In this document: one piece after another, positions 16,098 to 25,567 of the stretch | How positions within the stretch are numbered: position 1 is the first letter of the stretch | How the letters are laid out: each line of letters opens with the position of its first letter | Assembly: GCA_017533565.1 (NCBI GenBank) | Contig: JAFXHU010000019.1 | Coordinates: 1 to 54,003 of the forward strand | DNA: 54,003 nt | Direction of reading: 5' to 3' | From: Clostridia bacterium | GTDB lineage: Bacteria; Bacillota; Clostridia; Oscillospirales; CAG-272 | Notes under the pieces: generated by a model | Databases searched by the model: none | What the model was told of the DNA's origin: nothing | Seen by the model: only the letters and a program-made list of their open reading frames with translations | Position numbers and translations under genes: made by a program

Positions 16098-18431
16098 ATG
16101 ATTATTGAGAAAATCGATATAAGGAGCTTTGGCGTGCTTACCGACCTCGCCCTGGAGTTTTCGGACACCGTCAACGTTATAGAGGGACAAAACGAGGCGG
16201 GCAAATCCACCATTGCCGCATTTATAAAGTATATGCTTTTCGGCTTTGAGAGCGTGGAGTCCGACGTCACCCTCGGAGAGAGAAAAAAGCGCATAAACTG
16301 GAATACGGGAGTTGCGCAAGGCTCTATGATAGTCAGGGTAAAGGGAAAGCGCTATCTCGTTTCCCGAAGCACCGTTTACGGTGAGCCGGTGGGTGACAGA
16401 CCCACGTATAAGGAGGACTCCTCCATTATCGATATGGAAACGGGAGCCACCGCGTTTGGAAAATTCCCCGCGGGGGAGGTTTTCTTCGGCGTATCCCGCG
16501 AGCTTTACGAGAATACCGCCTTCGTCGGACAAATCGGCGACGCCGCGATAAACGAGGGAAGCGTAAAGGAATCGATTGAAAACATTCTCTTCTCCGCATC
16601 CGAAAAAATGAATAACCAGCGTGCGCTTGCGCTTGTCGGTGACAAGATGGAGGGGCTTTTCAACCGCACGGGTCACGGCGGAGCGATTTACGACCTCGTT
16701 ACAAAGCGCGACGACCTTGAGGAGCGGTTTAAGAAATCCAAGGAGGATAACAAGCAAATCCTCGCAAAGGAGGCGGAGCTTCACCGCATCAAAACCGACC
16801 GTGCAGAGGCGGAAAATATGCTTAACAAGCTTCACGAGCTTGACAGCTGCTATAAAAACGTTATGCTTATCCAAACTTTTGAAAAGCTTCACGAGCTGGA
16901 GGAGGATGCGGAGGCAAAGGCGGCGGCATACAATGCGTTTATCGAGGAAAACACCCACGCGGGCTACGTCCCGAGCGAGGCATACCTTTCCGAGCTTGGT
17001 GCGGCTCGCCGCGCGGTAAACGACACCTACTACGCACTCCGCGATGCCGAGGATAAATATACGAAGGAAAAGAATGCCATCGGCATTACTCACGAGATTG
17101 AAAATGCAATTGAGGTTGCCGACCGCCACGGCGGAGAATCGCGCGCGGAGGCTCGCGCCGACCGCGCAAAGCGCAGGATTGCAAGCGGAATTGCTCTTTC
17201 CGTGATTACCGCGCTCTTGGCTCTTGCCGCCGTCGTTACCGAAATCGTTGCCGTCGGCGTGCTTGCAGGCATTGCCTTCCGTATTCTTTTCGGAGCGGTT
17301 GGCGCGGCTGCGGTTGCGGGGACTGTGTACTTTATTCTTGATATGCTTAAGGCAAAGGGTGCGCTTGAATCGCTTTGCTCTGATTTCGGTGTGAATAGCT
17401 ACGCCGACCTGAAGGGCAAGCTTGGCATTATCGCCGAAGCAAGAGAAAAGCGTGACGGTATGGCACGCTCTACCGAGGAGGCACGCCTTGCAAAGGAGGC
17501 GGCAAGCGTTGCATACGACGAGGCGAAGGCGGAGCTTACCCGCGTTATCGTCCGTTGGGGAGAGGAGCCTCCTACCTCCGAGCTTAATTTGTTCCTCGAC
17601 CGTCTTGAGGCACGCGTGCTTGCCTTCCTTGAGCGCAAGCGTCTGCTTCTCGAGGAGAAGAATACCGCGGAGCTTACCGTAAGAGAAATACGCAGCACGC
17701 TTTCCGACAAAAACGAAATCGACATAAGGGCACAGGTTTCTCCCATAAAGAGAAAGGCACTTGCCACGATTAACCACGACGAAATTATAACGGGAATTGC
17801 CGCCTTCAAGGCAAAGATTATCGAGGTGGACAAGCTCGCCTACGGCGTTGAAAACGAGCTTATCGCGCTTAAGGCGCGCGCGGGCGACCCGGGAGAGCTT
17901 TATGCAAAAATGGCGGTGCTTGACGCACGCATTGCCGAGCTTAAGGCAAAGCATAAGGCATACTTTATCGCACATAAATCCATTGAAAGTGCCTCCGACG
18001 ACCTGCGCGACGAGATTTCGCCAAGGCTCGGTGAATACGCTACTATGCTTATGAGCATAATGACCGATAAAAAGTATTGCGAGTTTGACGTTTCCGACGG
18101 ACTTAAGGTGTCCTTCCTTGCGGAGGACGGCGAAAAGAGGACGGTTGATTTCCTTTCGGGAGGAACTCGCGACCTCGCTTACATAGCGGTGCGTATGGCT
18201 CTTATCGATATGCTTTTCGACGAAAAGCCGCCCGTTATCTTCGACGAAAGCTTCGCGCATCAGGATAACCTGCGTGCAAGGTCTATGATGAAGGCTATCG
18301 CACGTCTTGCCGAGGACGGACAGCAAAGCTTTATTTTCACCTGCCGCGCAAGAGAGGCGGCACTCGCTACCGAGCTTGTAAACGGTGCGGGCGTGTTCAC
18401 GCTTTCGGTTACATCATCCGACATTGCGTAA
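16098..18431 (+). CDS. YhaN-like SMC/Rad50-type ATPase with central membrane segments
   Basis: A 777-residue AAA/ABC-type ATPase. The N-terminal half-site has GQNEAGKST (30-38). Coiled coils occupy roughly 180-350 and 420-640. Between them are two hydrophobic segments at about 365-410 (SGIALSVITALLALAAVV and ILFGAVGAAAVAGTVYFI), predicting a membrane-anchored hinge as in YhaN. The C-terminal half-site has LSGGTRDLAYIAVRMAL (near 686) and the Walker B PPVIFDES (near 713). Rad50/SbcC relatives work with a metallophosphoesterase nuclease (YhaO/SbcD), but none is encoded beside it; the upstream partner is DUF6062. ATG 16098 follows GGGAGG; a GTG at 16080 is an in-frame alternative. Confidence 0.83.
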   Translation: MIIEKIDIRSFGVLTDLALEFSDTVNVIEGQNEAGKSTIAAFIKYMLFGFESVESDVTLGERKKRINWNTGVAQGSMIVRVKGKRYLVSRSTVYGEPVGDRPTYKEDSSIIDMETGATAFGKFPAGEVFFGVSRELYENTAFVGQIGDAAINEGSVKESIENILFSASEKMNNQRALALVGDKMEGLFNRTGHGGAIYDLVTKRDDLEERFKKSKEDNKQILAKEAELHRIKTDRAEAENMLNKLHELDSCYKNVMLIQTFEKLHELEEDAEAKAAAYNAFIEENTHAGYVPSEAYLSELGAARRAVNDTYYALRDAEDKYTKEKNAIGITHEIENAIEVADRHGGESRAEARADRAKRRIASGIALSVITALLALAAVVTEIVAVGVLAGIAFRILFGAVGAAAVAGTVYFILDMLKAKGALESLCSDFGVNSYADLKGKLGIIAEAREKRDGMARSTEEARLAKEAASVAYDEAKAELTRVIVRWGEEPPTSELNLFLDRLEARVLAFLERKRLLLEEKNTAELTVREIRSTLSDKNEIDIRAQVSPIKRKALATINHDEIITGIAAFKAKIIEVDKLAYGVENELIALKARAGDPGELYAKMAVLDARIAELKAKHKAYFIAHKSIESASDDLRDEISPRLGEYATMLMSIMTDKKYCEFDVSDGLKVSFLAEDGEKRTVDFLSGGTRDLAYIAVRMALIDMLFDEKPPVIFDESFAHQDNLRARSMMKAIARLAEDGQQSFIFTCRAREAALATELVNGAGVFTLSVTSSDIA

Positions 18432-18533
18432 GCATTAAAGCGGTGCGGAGCTTCATTTGCCCCGCGTCTTGACAGTAATCAGCCGAAGGAGAGCCTCCGA
18501 GGGTGGTATCTCAAAGCGGCGAAAGGAAGGAAT

Positions 18534-19469
18534 ATGAGCAAAAAAATTCTTATAGTCGGCAGTGCCAATATGGACCTGTCTATGAATATGTACAAGGTAC
18601 CCGCGGCGGGCGAAACGCTTGTTGACGACGGAGGCGTTGCCTACGTCCCGGGCGGAAAGGGTGCAAACTCCGCGGTTGCCTTCGCAAGGCTCGGTGCGGA
18701 AAGCGTATTTTGTGCAAAGCTTGGCGCGGACCTCCACGGACAAAAGCTCTATCAGTATTACAAGGAGCTTGGCGTTAATACCTCCTACGTAAAGGTTGAC
18801 AGGGAAAACCCCACGGGTCTTGCCGTGGTTATGAAGGAGTCCGACGGAAGCAATCGCATCGTCGTTTATCCCGGGGCTAACGCAAATCTCACCACGGATA
18901 ACGTTGCGGAGGCGTTTGAATGTAAGCCCGACGCTCTTTACATCGGCTTTGAGGTGCCGTTTGCAATAGCCGTTGCCGCGGCTAAAATGGCAAGCGCGAG
19001 AGGAATACCGATTTTCGTTGACGCGGCTCCCGCAGACAAGGAATATCCGCTTGAAAATCTTCCTCCCGTTGAAATCTTCTCCCCAAACGAAACCGAAACG
19101 CTTGAATATACGGGCATTCTGCCGCAGGGGGCGGACTCCTCGCTTCGCGCCGCGCTTAATCTTTTCAAAAGAGTGAAGTGCAGATACCTCGTTATAAAGC
19201 AGGGAAGCAGAGGTGCTTTTATCTATGACGGAAGGCATTATTCCTTCGTTCCCGCGATGAAGGCGGGAGAGGTGGTTGACACCACCGCCGCGGGCGATGC
19301 CTTTACCGCCGCTATGACTCTTAAATATCTTGAAAACAGCGGTGAAATAACCACCGCCGTTAAATACGGCACCGCCGCGGGTGCGCTTACCGTTACCCGA
19401 AGGGGTGCTTCGCAGGCTATTCCTACCGCGGACGAGGTAGAGGCTCTGCTGTTAAGCGGCGGAAGATAA
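18534..19469 (+). CDS. rbsK: ribokinase (PfkB family)
   Basis: A 311-residue PfkB-family sugar kinase. GSANMDLSMNM (near 9-19) and PGGKGANSAVAFARLG (near 39-54) are the substrate-binding signature typical of ribokinase. VDTTAAGDAFTAA contains the catalytic D255 and the anion hole. It phosphorylates ribose to ribose 5-phosphate in the cytosol; other furanose substrates cannot be excluded. GAAAGGAAGG precedes the ATG. The 102-nt gap before it holds no clear promoter, so it may be read with the YhaN-like gene. No ribose transporter is nearby. Confidence 0.85.
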   Translation: MSKKILIVGSANMDLSMNMYKVPAAGETLVDDGGVAYVPGGKGANSAVAFARLGAESVFCAKLGADLHGQKLYQYYKELGVNTSYVKVDRENPTGLAVVMKESDGSNRIVVYPGANANLTTDNVAEAFECKPDALYIGFEVPFAIAVAAAKMASARGIPIFVDAAPADKEYPLENLPPVEIFSPNETETLEYTGILPQGADSSLRAALNLFKRVKCRYLVIKQGSRGAFIYDGRHYSFVPAMKAGEVVDTTAAGDAFTAAMTLKYLENSGEITTAVKYGTAAGALTVTRRGASQAIPTADEVEALLLSGGR

Positions 19470-19556
19470 CTGCTTGAAAAATATGAATTTTGTTTTGACG
19501 CCGCTTTGTTGCGGAGGTATGACTCTCCGCCCCGACGGCAAGGGGGAGGGCGAAAT

Positions 19557-20522
19557 ATGCGAGCTATCGCACTGACGGGACCGACCGCATCGGGAAAGAC
19601 CGCGTTATCTCTCGCGGTTGCAAGCGCCCTCGGATGCGAGATTATCTCGCTTGATTCGATGCAAATATACCGCGGAATGGATATCGGGACTGCAAAGGCT
19701 ACGGCTGCAGAGCGAAGTGCCGTGCCGCACCATATGCTCGATATCGCTTCGCCCGCCGAAATATACAGCGCGGAGGATTACCGACTCGCCGCCTTGGAAT
19801 GCGCGCGAGGTATCACCGCACGCGGAGGGCTTCCGCTTTTCGTTGGAGGCACGGGACTTTATCTCGATACTCTTATTCGCGGGACAAGTCCGCTTTCTCC
19901 GCCCGCGGATGAGAAGGTAAGGGCGCGCCTTGCTGCAGAGGCGGCAAGCGAGGGCGGAGCGCACAGGCTCTGGCTCCGTCTTTCGGAGGTTGACCCCGAA
20001 AGCGCGGAAAAAACGCACGAAAACAATCTGCGCCGCGTGGTGCGCGCGCTTGAAATTTACGAGCTTACGGGAAAAAGCAAAACCTACTTTGACCGTCTTT
20101 CGCGTGTGGAGTCGCGCGACATCTCCTTCGGGCATATAACTCTTGATTTTCACAATAGAGAAACGCTTTACTCGCGCGTAAACGAGCGTGTTGACGCGAT
20201 GCTTGCCGACGGACTTCTCGAGGAGGTACGCGCTCTCTTTGATGCGGGACTGTTAAGCGGCGACACCACCGCGGCACAGGCAATAGGCTACAAGGAAATC
20301 GCGGCGTATCTCCGCGGTGAAATCACGCTTTCCGAGGCGGTGGAGCTTATAAAGCTTTCATCAAGACGCTATGCAAAAAGACAGCTAACCTGGTTTAGAC
20401 ATAACGCCGACGCGGTGCGCCTTTTCGTCGATAACGAGGACGGAGAGCTGCTTCCGCGCGAGCAGCTTGCTTCGGAGGCAATACGGATTTTTAGGGAGCT
20501 TGTAAGCGAAGCCGACGATTAA
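19557..20522 (+). CDS. miaA: tRNA dimethylallyltransferase
   Basis: A 321-residue MiaA, which adds a dimethylallyl group to N6 of A37 in tRNAs reading codons that begin with U. GPTASGKT (8-15) is the P-loop; DSMQIYRGMDIGTAK (near 33-47) and the VGGTGLY stretch near 100 are family signatures. KRQLTWFRH near 280 is the C-terminal conserved part. ATG 19557 follows GGGGGAGGG by 6 nt. A 18-codon open frame with its own GGAGG (ATG at 19519, stop at 19573-19575) overlaps this start and could couple translation. Confidence 0.93.
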   Translation: MRAIALTGPTASGKTALSLAVASALGCEIISLDSMQIYRGMDIGTAKATAAERSAVPHHMLDIASPAEIYSAEDYRLAALECARGITARGGLPLFVGGTGLYLDTLIRGTSPLSPPADEKVRARLAAEAASEGGAHRLWLRLSEVDPESAEKTHENNLRRVVRALEIYELTGKSKTYFDRLSRVESRDISFGHITLDFHNRETLYSRVNERVDAMLADGLLEEVRALFDAGLLSGDTTAAQAIGYKEIAAYLRGEITLSEAVELIKLSSRRYAKRQLTWFRHNADAVRLFVDNEDGELLPREQLASEAIRIFRELVSEADD

Positions 20523-20615
20523 GGGCAAAGCCTACGGGCGAGCCGAGCAATAACCGATAACGAAATCACAAATAACCGAAAATCCCAAGCCTGCCTTGGG
20601 ATGCGAAAGGCAAAA

Positions 20616-21887
20616 ATGAAGGCAAACGAATTAAAGCAGCTTATTCTTACGGGCGGAATGGAGAAGCATAGGGAGCTTTATTCCGACCTTAACGGACAGT
20701 CGAAAAGGCTTTGCAATGCCATAGACGAATTCACCTCGCTTTTCGGTGGGGAGAGGGAGCTTTACGTCTTCTCCGTCCCGGGAAGAAGCGAGATTATCGG
20801 CAACCACACCGACCACAACCGCGGAAAGGTTCTTGCGGGAGCAATCGACCGCGACATAATTGCGGTTGTTGCGAAAAACTCGGACGGTGTCATCCGCTTT
20901 CATTCGGAGGGATATGCTCCCGACGAGGTAAGCATTCTTGATACGCACACCGCCGATAACTTTGAAAAATACACCTCCGCCGCCCTTATTGCGGGCGTTG
21001 TAAACGGCTTTGAGGCAAGGGGCTATGCGGTTGGAGGCTACGACTGCTACTCGAATACCGAGGTTTTGAAGGGAAGCGGCATTTCCTCCTCCGCGGCATA
21101 CGAGGTTATGATTGGAAATATTCTCAACCACCTTTATAACGGCGGAAGGATAGATAACAAGGAGCTTGCCCATATCGCACAGTATGCGGAAAATAAATTT
21201 TTCGGCAAGCCCTGCGGACTTATGGACCAAATGGCGTGCGCCGTCGGCGGATTCGTATATATCGATTTTGCCGATGCAAATCAGCCGAGGGTAGAGCCGA
21301 TTTCCTTTTCGATTGGTGAGCGCGGATATTCGCTTTCAATCGTTAATACGGGAGGAAATCACGCCGACCTTAACGAGGATTACGCCTCCGTGCCAAGGGA
21401 AATGAGGGCGGTTGCCGCGGCACTCGGAAAAACCGTTTTGCGGGAGATAACCGAGGCGGAGCTTTTTGAAAAAATTACCGAGCTTCGCAAGACCGTCGGC
21501 GACAGGGCAATTCTCCGCGCAATTCATTTCCTCCGCGAAAACGAAAGGGTCGGTGCTGCCGCAAGCGCGCTTCGCGACGGTGACGTAAACGCCTTTCTTT
21601 CTGCGGTAAGGGAGTCGGGACGCTCCTCCTTCGAGTATCTTCAAAACGTCTATACCAACGTCAACGTAGGAGAGCAGGGGCTTTCTCTCGCTCTCGCTCT
21701 GACCGACGGCTTCCTCGGTGGCGAGGGTGCGCTCCGCGTTCACGGCGGAGGCTTTGCGGGTACTGTACAGGTATTCCTTCCAACCTCTCGCGTCGGTGAA
21801 TACGCGGATTATATAGGCAAGGTATTCGGAGAGGGTGCGGCAATGACCCTTGATATCCGCCCCGTTGGCGCGACGCGCTTATTCTGA
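20616..21887 (+). CDS. galK: galactokinase (GHMP family)
   Basis: A 423-residue GHMP kinase that phosphorylates galactose at C1. GRSEIIGNHTDHNRG (56-70) is the clostridial form of the galactokinase signature, GSGISSSAAYE (153-163) the phosphate loop, CGLMDQMA the catalytic-Asp motif, and HGGGFAGTVQVFL the C-terminal motif. ATG 20616 follows GAAAGG by 6 nt; an ATG at 20601 lies inside a small hairpin (CCCAAG/CTTGGG, 20584-20600) and is less likely. No galT or galE is seen here. The GH36 enzyme at 23861 could supply its substrate. Confidence 0.87.
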   Translation: MKANELKQLILTGGMEKHRELYSDLNGQSKRLCNAIDEFTSLFGGERELYVFSVPGRSEIIGNHTDHNRGKVLAGAIDRDIIAVVAKNSDGVIRFHSEGYAPDEVSILDTHTADNFEKYTSAALIAGVVNGFEARGYAVGGYDCYSNTEVLKGSGISSSAAYEVMIGNILNHLYNGGRIDNKELAHIAQYAENKFFGKPCGLMDQMACAVGGFVYIDFADANQPRVEPISFSIGERGYSLSIVNTGGNHADLNEDYASVPREMRAVAAALGKTVLREITEAELFEKITELRKTVGDRAILRAIHFLRENERVGAAASALRDGDVNAFLSAVRESGRSSFEYLQNVYTNVNVGEQGLSLALALTDGFLGGEGALRVHGGGFAGTVQVFLPTSRVGEYADYIGKVFGEGAAMTLDIRPVGATRLF

Positions 21888-21892
21888 CTAAA

Positions 21893-21917
21893 GGACGGGA
21901 GCAAATATATCTCGTCC
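21893..21917 (+). other. hairpin in the recA leader
   Basis: GGACGGGA (21893-21900) pairs over eight bases with TCTCGTCC (21910-21917), including one G-U pair, around a 9-nt A/T loop. No T-run follows. It sits between galK and recA and may limit readthrough or stabilise the recA message. Confidence 0.4.
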
Positions 21918-21955
21918 GCGCTACATTTTGATAATAATTTTTTAGGAGAATAGAT

Positions 21956-23056
21956 ATGGCAACGAAAAAGACAAGCGAAAAGGCAACCGATAAGCTTCCC
22001 GTCAGCGACAAGAAGGCGGCGGTTGAAAGCGTAATCACAAGAATAGAAAAGGAGTGCGGAAAAGGCTCTATTATGCGCCTTGGCGACGGACCCTCGCTGC
22101 TCGACGTGCAGGCGGTTTCGACAGGCTCGCTCTCTCTTGACTTCGCTCTCGGAGTAGGTGGAATTCCGCGCGGAAGAATTATCGAAATCTTTGGCCCGGA
22201 GTCCTCGGGTAAAACTACTATTGCCCTTCACGTTATCGCGGAGGTGCAAAAGCTCGGCGGTGACGCCGCATTTATAGACGCGGAGCATGCACTCGACCCC
22301 GTATATGCAAAAAATCTCGGAGTTGATACCAACAACCTCCTCGTGTCACAGCCCGACTGCGGAGAGCAGGCGCTTGAAATCGCCGAAACACTCGTTAACT
22401 CGGGTGCTATCGATATTATCGTTATCGACTCTGTTGCGGCACTCGTGCCTCGCCAGGAGATTGAGGGCGATATGGGACAGTCAAGCGTCGGTGTACAGGC
22501 GCGCCTTATGTCCCAGGCGATGAGAAAGCTTGTCGGCGCGGTTGGAAAGTCCAACTGTATTCTTATCTTCACCAACCAGCTTCGTGAAAAGGTTGGCGTT
22601 ATGTACGGAAATCCCGAGGTTACCACGGGCGGTAAGGCGCTTAAGTTCTACACCTCCGTGCGTATTGACGTCCGCCGCGTAGAGTCGCTCAAAAACGGCT
22701 CGGAGGTTTACGGCGCGCGTACAAGATGTAAAATCGTAAAGAACAAGGTTGCTCCCCCCTTCAAGGTTGCGGAGTTTGATATTCTCTACGGTACGGGTAT
22801 TTCAAAGTCCACCGAAATTATCGATATGGCAATCAACCTCGGCATTATCGAGAAAAGTGGCGCGTGGTTCTACTACGAGGGCGACAGACTCGGACAGGGA
22901 AAGGACAACGTCAGAAAGTTTATCGAGAGCGACGCGGCACTTATGGCGGAGCTTGAAAAGAAGGTTCGTGACCGTGTAAGCGGCGCGGCGGAGGGTGATG
23001 CTCCCGCGCTTTCCGACGACGATTTTGAAATCAACGATTTCGACGAAAACGACTAA
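21956..23056 (+). CDS. recA: recombinase RecA
   Basis: A 366-residue RecA, which forms filaments on single-stranded DNA, drives strand exchange and promotes LexA cleavage. The P-loop GPESSGKT is at 80-87 and the Walker B region [10 protein letters not shown] near 157-166. The DNA-binding loop region and an acidic C-terminus ([13 protein letters not shown]) are intact. The 20-residue Lys/Thr-rich N-terminal extension before [11 protein letters not shown] is slightly long. AGGAG precedes the ATG. I see no GAAC-N4-GTTC SOS box in the 68-nt leader. recX follows. Confidence 0.97.
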   Translation: MATKKTSEKATDKLPVSDKKAAVESVITRIEKECGKGSIMRLGDGPSLLDVQAVSTGSLSLDFALGVGGIPRGRIIEIFGPESSGKTTIALHVIAEVQKLGGDAAFIDAEHALDPVYAKNLGVDTNNLLVSQPDCGEQALEIAETLVNSGAIDIIVIDSVAALVPRQEIEGDMGQSSVGVQARLMSQAMRKLVGAVGKSNCILIFTNQLREKVGVMYGNPEVTTGGKALKFYTSVRIDVRRVESLKNGSEVYGARTRCKIVKNKVAPPFKVAEFDILYGTGISKSTEIIDMAINLGIIEKSGAWFYYEGDRLGQGKDNVRKFIESDAALMAELEKKVRDRVSGAAEGDAPALSDDDFEINDFDEND

Positions 23057-23152
23057 TATTTCCAAAAAAGGTGCGGTGCGTGTTAAATTATCCCGTTTTT
23101 GCACCCTTTTGCTTATCCATAAAATGCAATCAATTGTTTACAAACGGTGATT

Positions 23153-23731
23153 ATGGCTATCGTAAAATATATAAAGGAATTAAAAAGCGGACGTATAAGC
23201 GTTGGCGTTGATTTGGACGGGGAAAGCGTCGCTTACAGCATTCCAAAATCCGAATACGGAAAAATGTCCTTTACGGTCGGCGGTGTGCTTGACGGGGAGG
23301 AGCTTTCGCACCTTGCCTCGCTTGACGGCGAATACCGCGCTATAAAAAAGGCACTCTCGCTGCTTTCCTATTCCGACAAAAACAAAAGAGAGCTTTATGC
23401 AAGGCTCGTTCGCGAGGGATATTCAAGGGAGCATTCGCGCGCGGCGGTTGAATACTGCCTTATGCACGGGTATATAAAGGAGGACGACCAGCTTCGCCGT
23501 CTTATCCTTCGGGAGGCAAACGTTAACCTCCGCGGTCCGCGCTACATTCGCGAAAAGCTTGCCGCAAAGGGCTACTCGCGCGACGGCATCGACGCTGTGA
23601 CCGACGGGCTTTTGGAGTCGGGAGAGATTGACTTCGCGGCGAATTTCAATAAGCTTTGCGAAAAAAAAGGTGCTTTTGACCCCGACGAAAGAAGGGCGCT
23701 TGCCTACAAATACGGCTTTCGCACCGAGTGA
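23153..23731 (+). CDS. recX: RecA regulator RecX
   Basis: A 192-residue RecX-family protein built of three-helix repeats, for example SDKNKRELYARLVREGYS and the central YIKEDDQLRRLILREAN and GPRYIREKLAAKGYSRDGID stretches. RecX binds RecA filaments and limits their activity. I take ATG 23153; GTG 23147 two codons earlier is also possible, since the ribosome-binding site (CGGTGA) is weak either way. The recA-recX gap (96 nt) contains one ATTTAACACG copy (23079-23088) and one TCAATTGTTTACAAA copy (23130-23144), and a possible weak terminator GGTGC/GCACC. Confidence 0.85.
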   Translation: MAIVKYIKELKSGRISVGVDLDGESVAYSIPKSEYGKMSFTVGGVLDGEELSHLASLDGEYRAIKKALSLLSYSDKNKRELYARLVREGYSREHSRAAVEYCLMHGYIKEDDQLRRLILREANVNLRGPRYIREKLAAKGYSRDGIDAVTDGLLESGEIDFAANFNKLCEKKGAFDPDERRALAYKYGFRTE

Positions 23732-23811
23732 TTTATCTTTCCCTAAAGCGCGCGGACGGTGCAAATCCCGCCCCGCCTTCTCAAAGCAAAAAACGATTTA
23801 TCCGAAAACGA

Positions 23812-23845
23812 ACAAAAGCGACCTTGAAATCAAGGTCGCTTTTGT
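23812..23845. terminator. bidirectional terminator between recX and the GH36 gene
   Basis: ACAAAAGCGACCTTG (23812-23826) and CAAGGTCGCTTTTGT (23831-23845) are exact complements with a 4-nt loop; T-rich on both strands. Confidence 0.9.
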
Positions 23846-23860
23846 TATGGAGCGTGACTT

Positions 23861-25480
23861 TTAATCCGACCATACGATATCAACGCGCGCACCGTCGTAT
23901 GCACGTGTCCAATCGTATTCCTTAACAACACTGCCGTCCTCGGACACGAATTTTTCGGGACAGGCATTCGTCGCGTAGTCGGCAATACCGTATCTTCTTT
24001 TATCCTCGTCCGCGGTAAGGAAGATTTCGTTAATACGCGCCATTTGCCTACCGTTAAGAATGTGCGGAGTAACCGATGCCAACGCGGTGCAGCCCGTAAG
24101 CGCGCACATTTCAAGATAGTCAAGGTTTAACTCTGCATCAACCCTGTCGGTAAACGCGGCACAGTCGGGGTCGGCGCGGTAAAGGGTATCGTTAAGCGGA
24201 AGCCGCATCATACTGTTTACTCCGTGACGGCGGGTTAATTCAAAATGATTTCCGCTCGTATCGTTTCCCGTCCGATAAACCGAGTGTATTCCCGCACAAA
24301 GGTGACCGATAGCGTTACAGCCGATAACCTCTGCACCGCCCGCACCCTCCTGTATTGCGGCGTAAAGCCGCTTTATCGCCGTTGCGGTGGTGATGCTTTT
24401 ATCAAAAAAGGCTCTGTCACTCTTGCACATATTTGCCGTGTGCATTTCCGTGGAAAGCGGGCTTACTCCGAAAGCATCAATCGTTGTAAAGTCGTGCTTT
24501 ATAAGCTCGTAGCCCCACGCGCGTATATTTGCCGTGACCTCTCTTACGTATTCAAGCGTGTAGGGGTGCGTCGGGTCGAGTATGCTTCCGCCCGAACCGA
24601 GCGAAAGCCTTGCCCTTTCGGGAATATCCGAAAGGGTAAGAAGGGGTCTAAACCAAATTCCCGCCTTCGCGCCCCTTTTATGAATATCCTCCGCCGTGTC
24701 CGCCATAGAGGTGAAATTCGAGTTGACCGTCCACGGTCCTCCGTTGTATTTATTCTCTCCGAGAGCGCGCTCAAGCTGCCAGCCGTCGTCGATTATCATA
24801 TACGGGCGGTGCTTTGCACCCGTACACATTTGCATAAGGTAGTCGGTTTCCTCGCGTATGGACTCCTTTGATATTTTGCCGTATGCCCAATACCAGTTGT
24901 TTACACCGAAAATCGGCTCTGCGGGAAGGACGGGCGCATCGCAAAGCATTGCGGAAAACCTTTTTGCAACCGTATATGCGTCCTCGCCCTCGTCCGAAAA
25001 ATGCTCGACAACCTCGCACGCCAAAATCGGCTCTGCAAGGTCCGTGCCGACGCTACCGCTTTTTAAATTAAGGAAAAGGGTCACGCCGTGCAAATCCACC
25101 TGCCAAAACGCGAAGCAGTCCGCACCCGTTTTAACTCCGTAGCAGCCGATGCGTCCGCCCATTTTTACGTAGCAAAACCAACCGAGCGCCCTGTGCGGCA
25201 TTACCGAGCGCCATTCAAAAAGCGCACCGTCACAGCACCTCTCCCACTGGTCGCCGTAAACGCTTTCTATACCGTTCATATCCCCGCGAAAGCGAAGCTT
25301 CAAATACTTTACGGGCGCGCCCGAGGGATAAACCGTAACCCTCGCGCTTTTTTCTCCCACAGTATAATCGTATTTTACGTCGCACGCCGCCGACGCCCTC
25401 TCCTCAAAGCGAAAGGGGCTTGCCTCCGTTGCTCCGAATACCGCATCGGGTGTACGCAAAACCGATACGAAATTTTTCAT
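23861..25480 (-). CDS. GH36-type alpha-galactosidase-like glycoside hydrolase
   Basis: A 539-residue cytoplasmic clan-D glycosidase without a signal peptide. A beta-sandwich N-terminal domain (about 1-185) precedes a TIM barrel with YMIIDDGWQ (near 227-235), AKAGIWFRP (near 271-279) and ELIKHDFTT, in which D330 is the expected nucleophile. YRTGNDTSG (402-410) contains Arg403 and Asp407, the expected acid/base. The enzyme probably hydrolyses alpha-galactosides imported into the cell, which fits the galactokinase gene nearby. It follows glnN by 87 nt on the same strand. Its ribosome-binding site is part of a hairpin at 25490-25518. Exact substrate is unknown. Confidence 0.78.
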   Translation of the reverse strand: MKNFVSVLRTPDAVFGATEASPFRFEERASAACDVKYDYTVGEKSARVTVYPSGAPVKYLKLRFRGDMNGIESVYGDQWERCCDGALFEWRSVMPHRALGWFCYVKMGGRIGCYGVKTGADCFAFWQVDLHGVTLFLNLKSGSVGTDLAEPILACEVVEHFSDEGEDAYTVAKRFSAMLCDAPVLPAEPIFGVNNWYWAYGKISKESIREETDYLMQMCTGAKHRPYMIIDDGWQLERALGENKYNGGPWTVNSNFTSMADTAEDIHKRGAKAGIWFRPLLTLSDIPERARLSLGSGGSILDPTHPYTLEYVREVTANIRAWGYELIKHDFTTIDAFGVSPLSTEMHTANMCKSDRAFFDKSITTATAIKRLYAAIQEGAGGAEVIGCNAIGHLCAGIHSVYRTGNDTSGNHFELTRRHGVNSMMRLPLNDTLYRADPDCAAFTDRVDAELNLDYLEMCALTGCTALASVTPHILNGRQMARINEIFLTADEDKRRYGIADYATNACPEKFVSEDGSVVKEYDWTRAYDGARVDIVWSD

Positions 25481-25489
25481 ATCTGCATT

Positions 25490-25518
25490 CTCCTTTTATT
25501 CTTAAAACTAAAAGGGGG
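25490..25518 (-). promoter_or_regulatory. hairpin that can hide the GH36 ribosome-binding site
   Basis: On the minus strand CCCCTTTTA (25509-25517) pairs with TAAAAGGAG (25490-25498), with one mismatch. The second arm contains the AAAGGAG site used by the GH36 gene. This suggests translational control, but only from sequence. Confidence 0.4.
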
Positions 25519-25567
25519 TAAATACAAGACCGACGAATGCCGAAAATCCCATATTTACCTCCCCGTG

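Noticed and set aside
16074-18326. 750-codon minus-strand open frame across the YhaN-like gene
   Set aside because: Antisense shadow: Cys/His/Arg-rich composition and no recognisable domain, while the plus-strand frame has clear ATPase motifs.
21888-21955. SOS (LexA) box before recA
   Set aside because: No GAAC-N4-GTTC or close match was found in the leader; only a hairpin is present.
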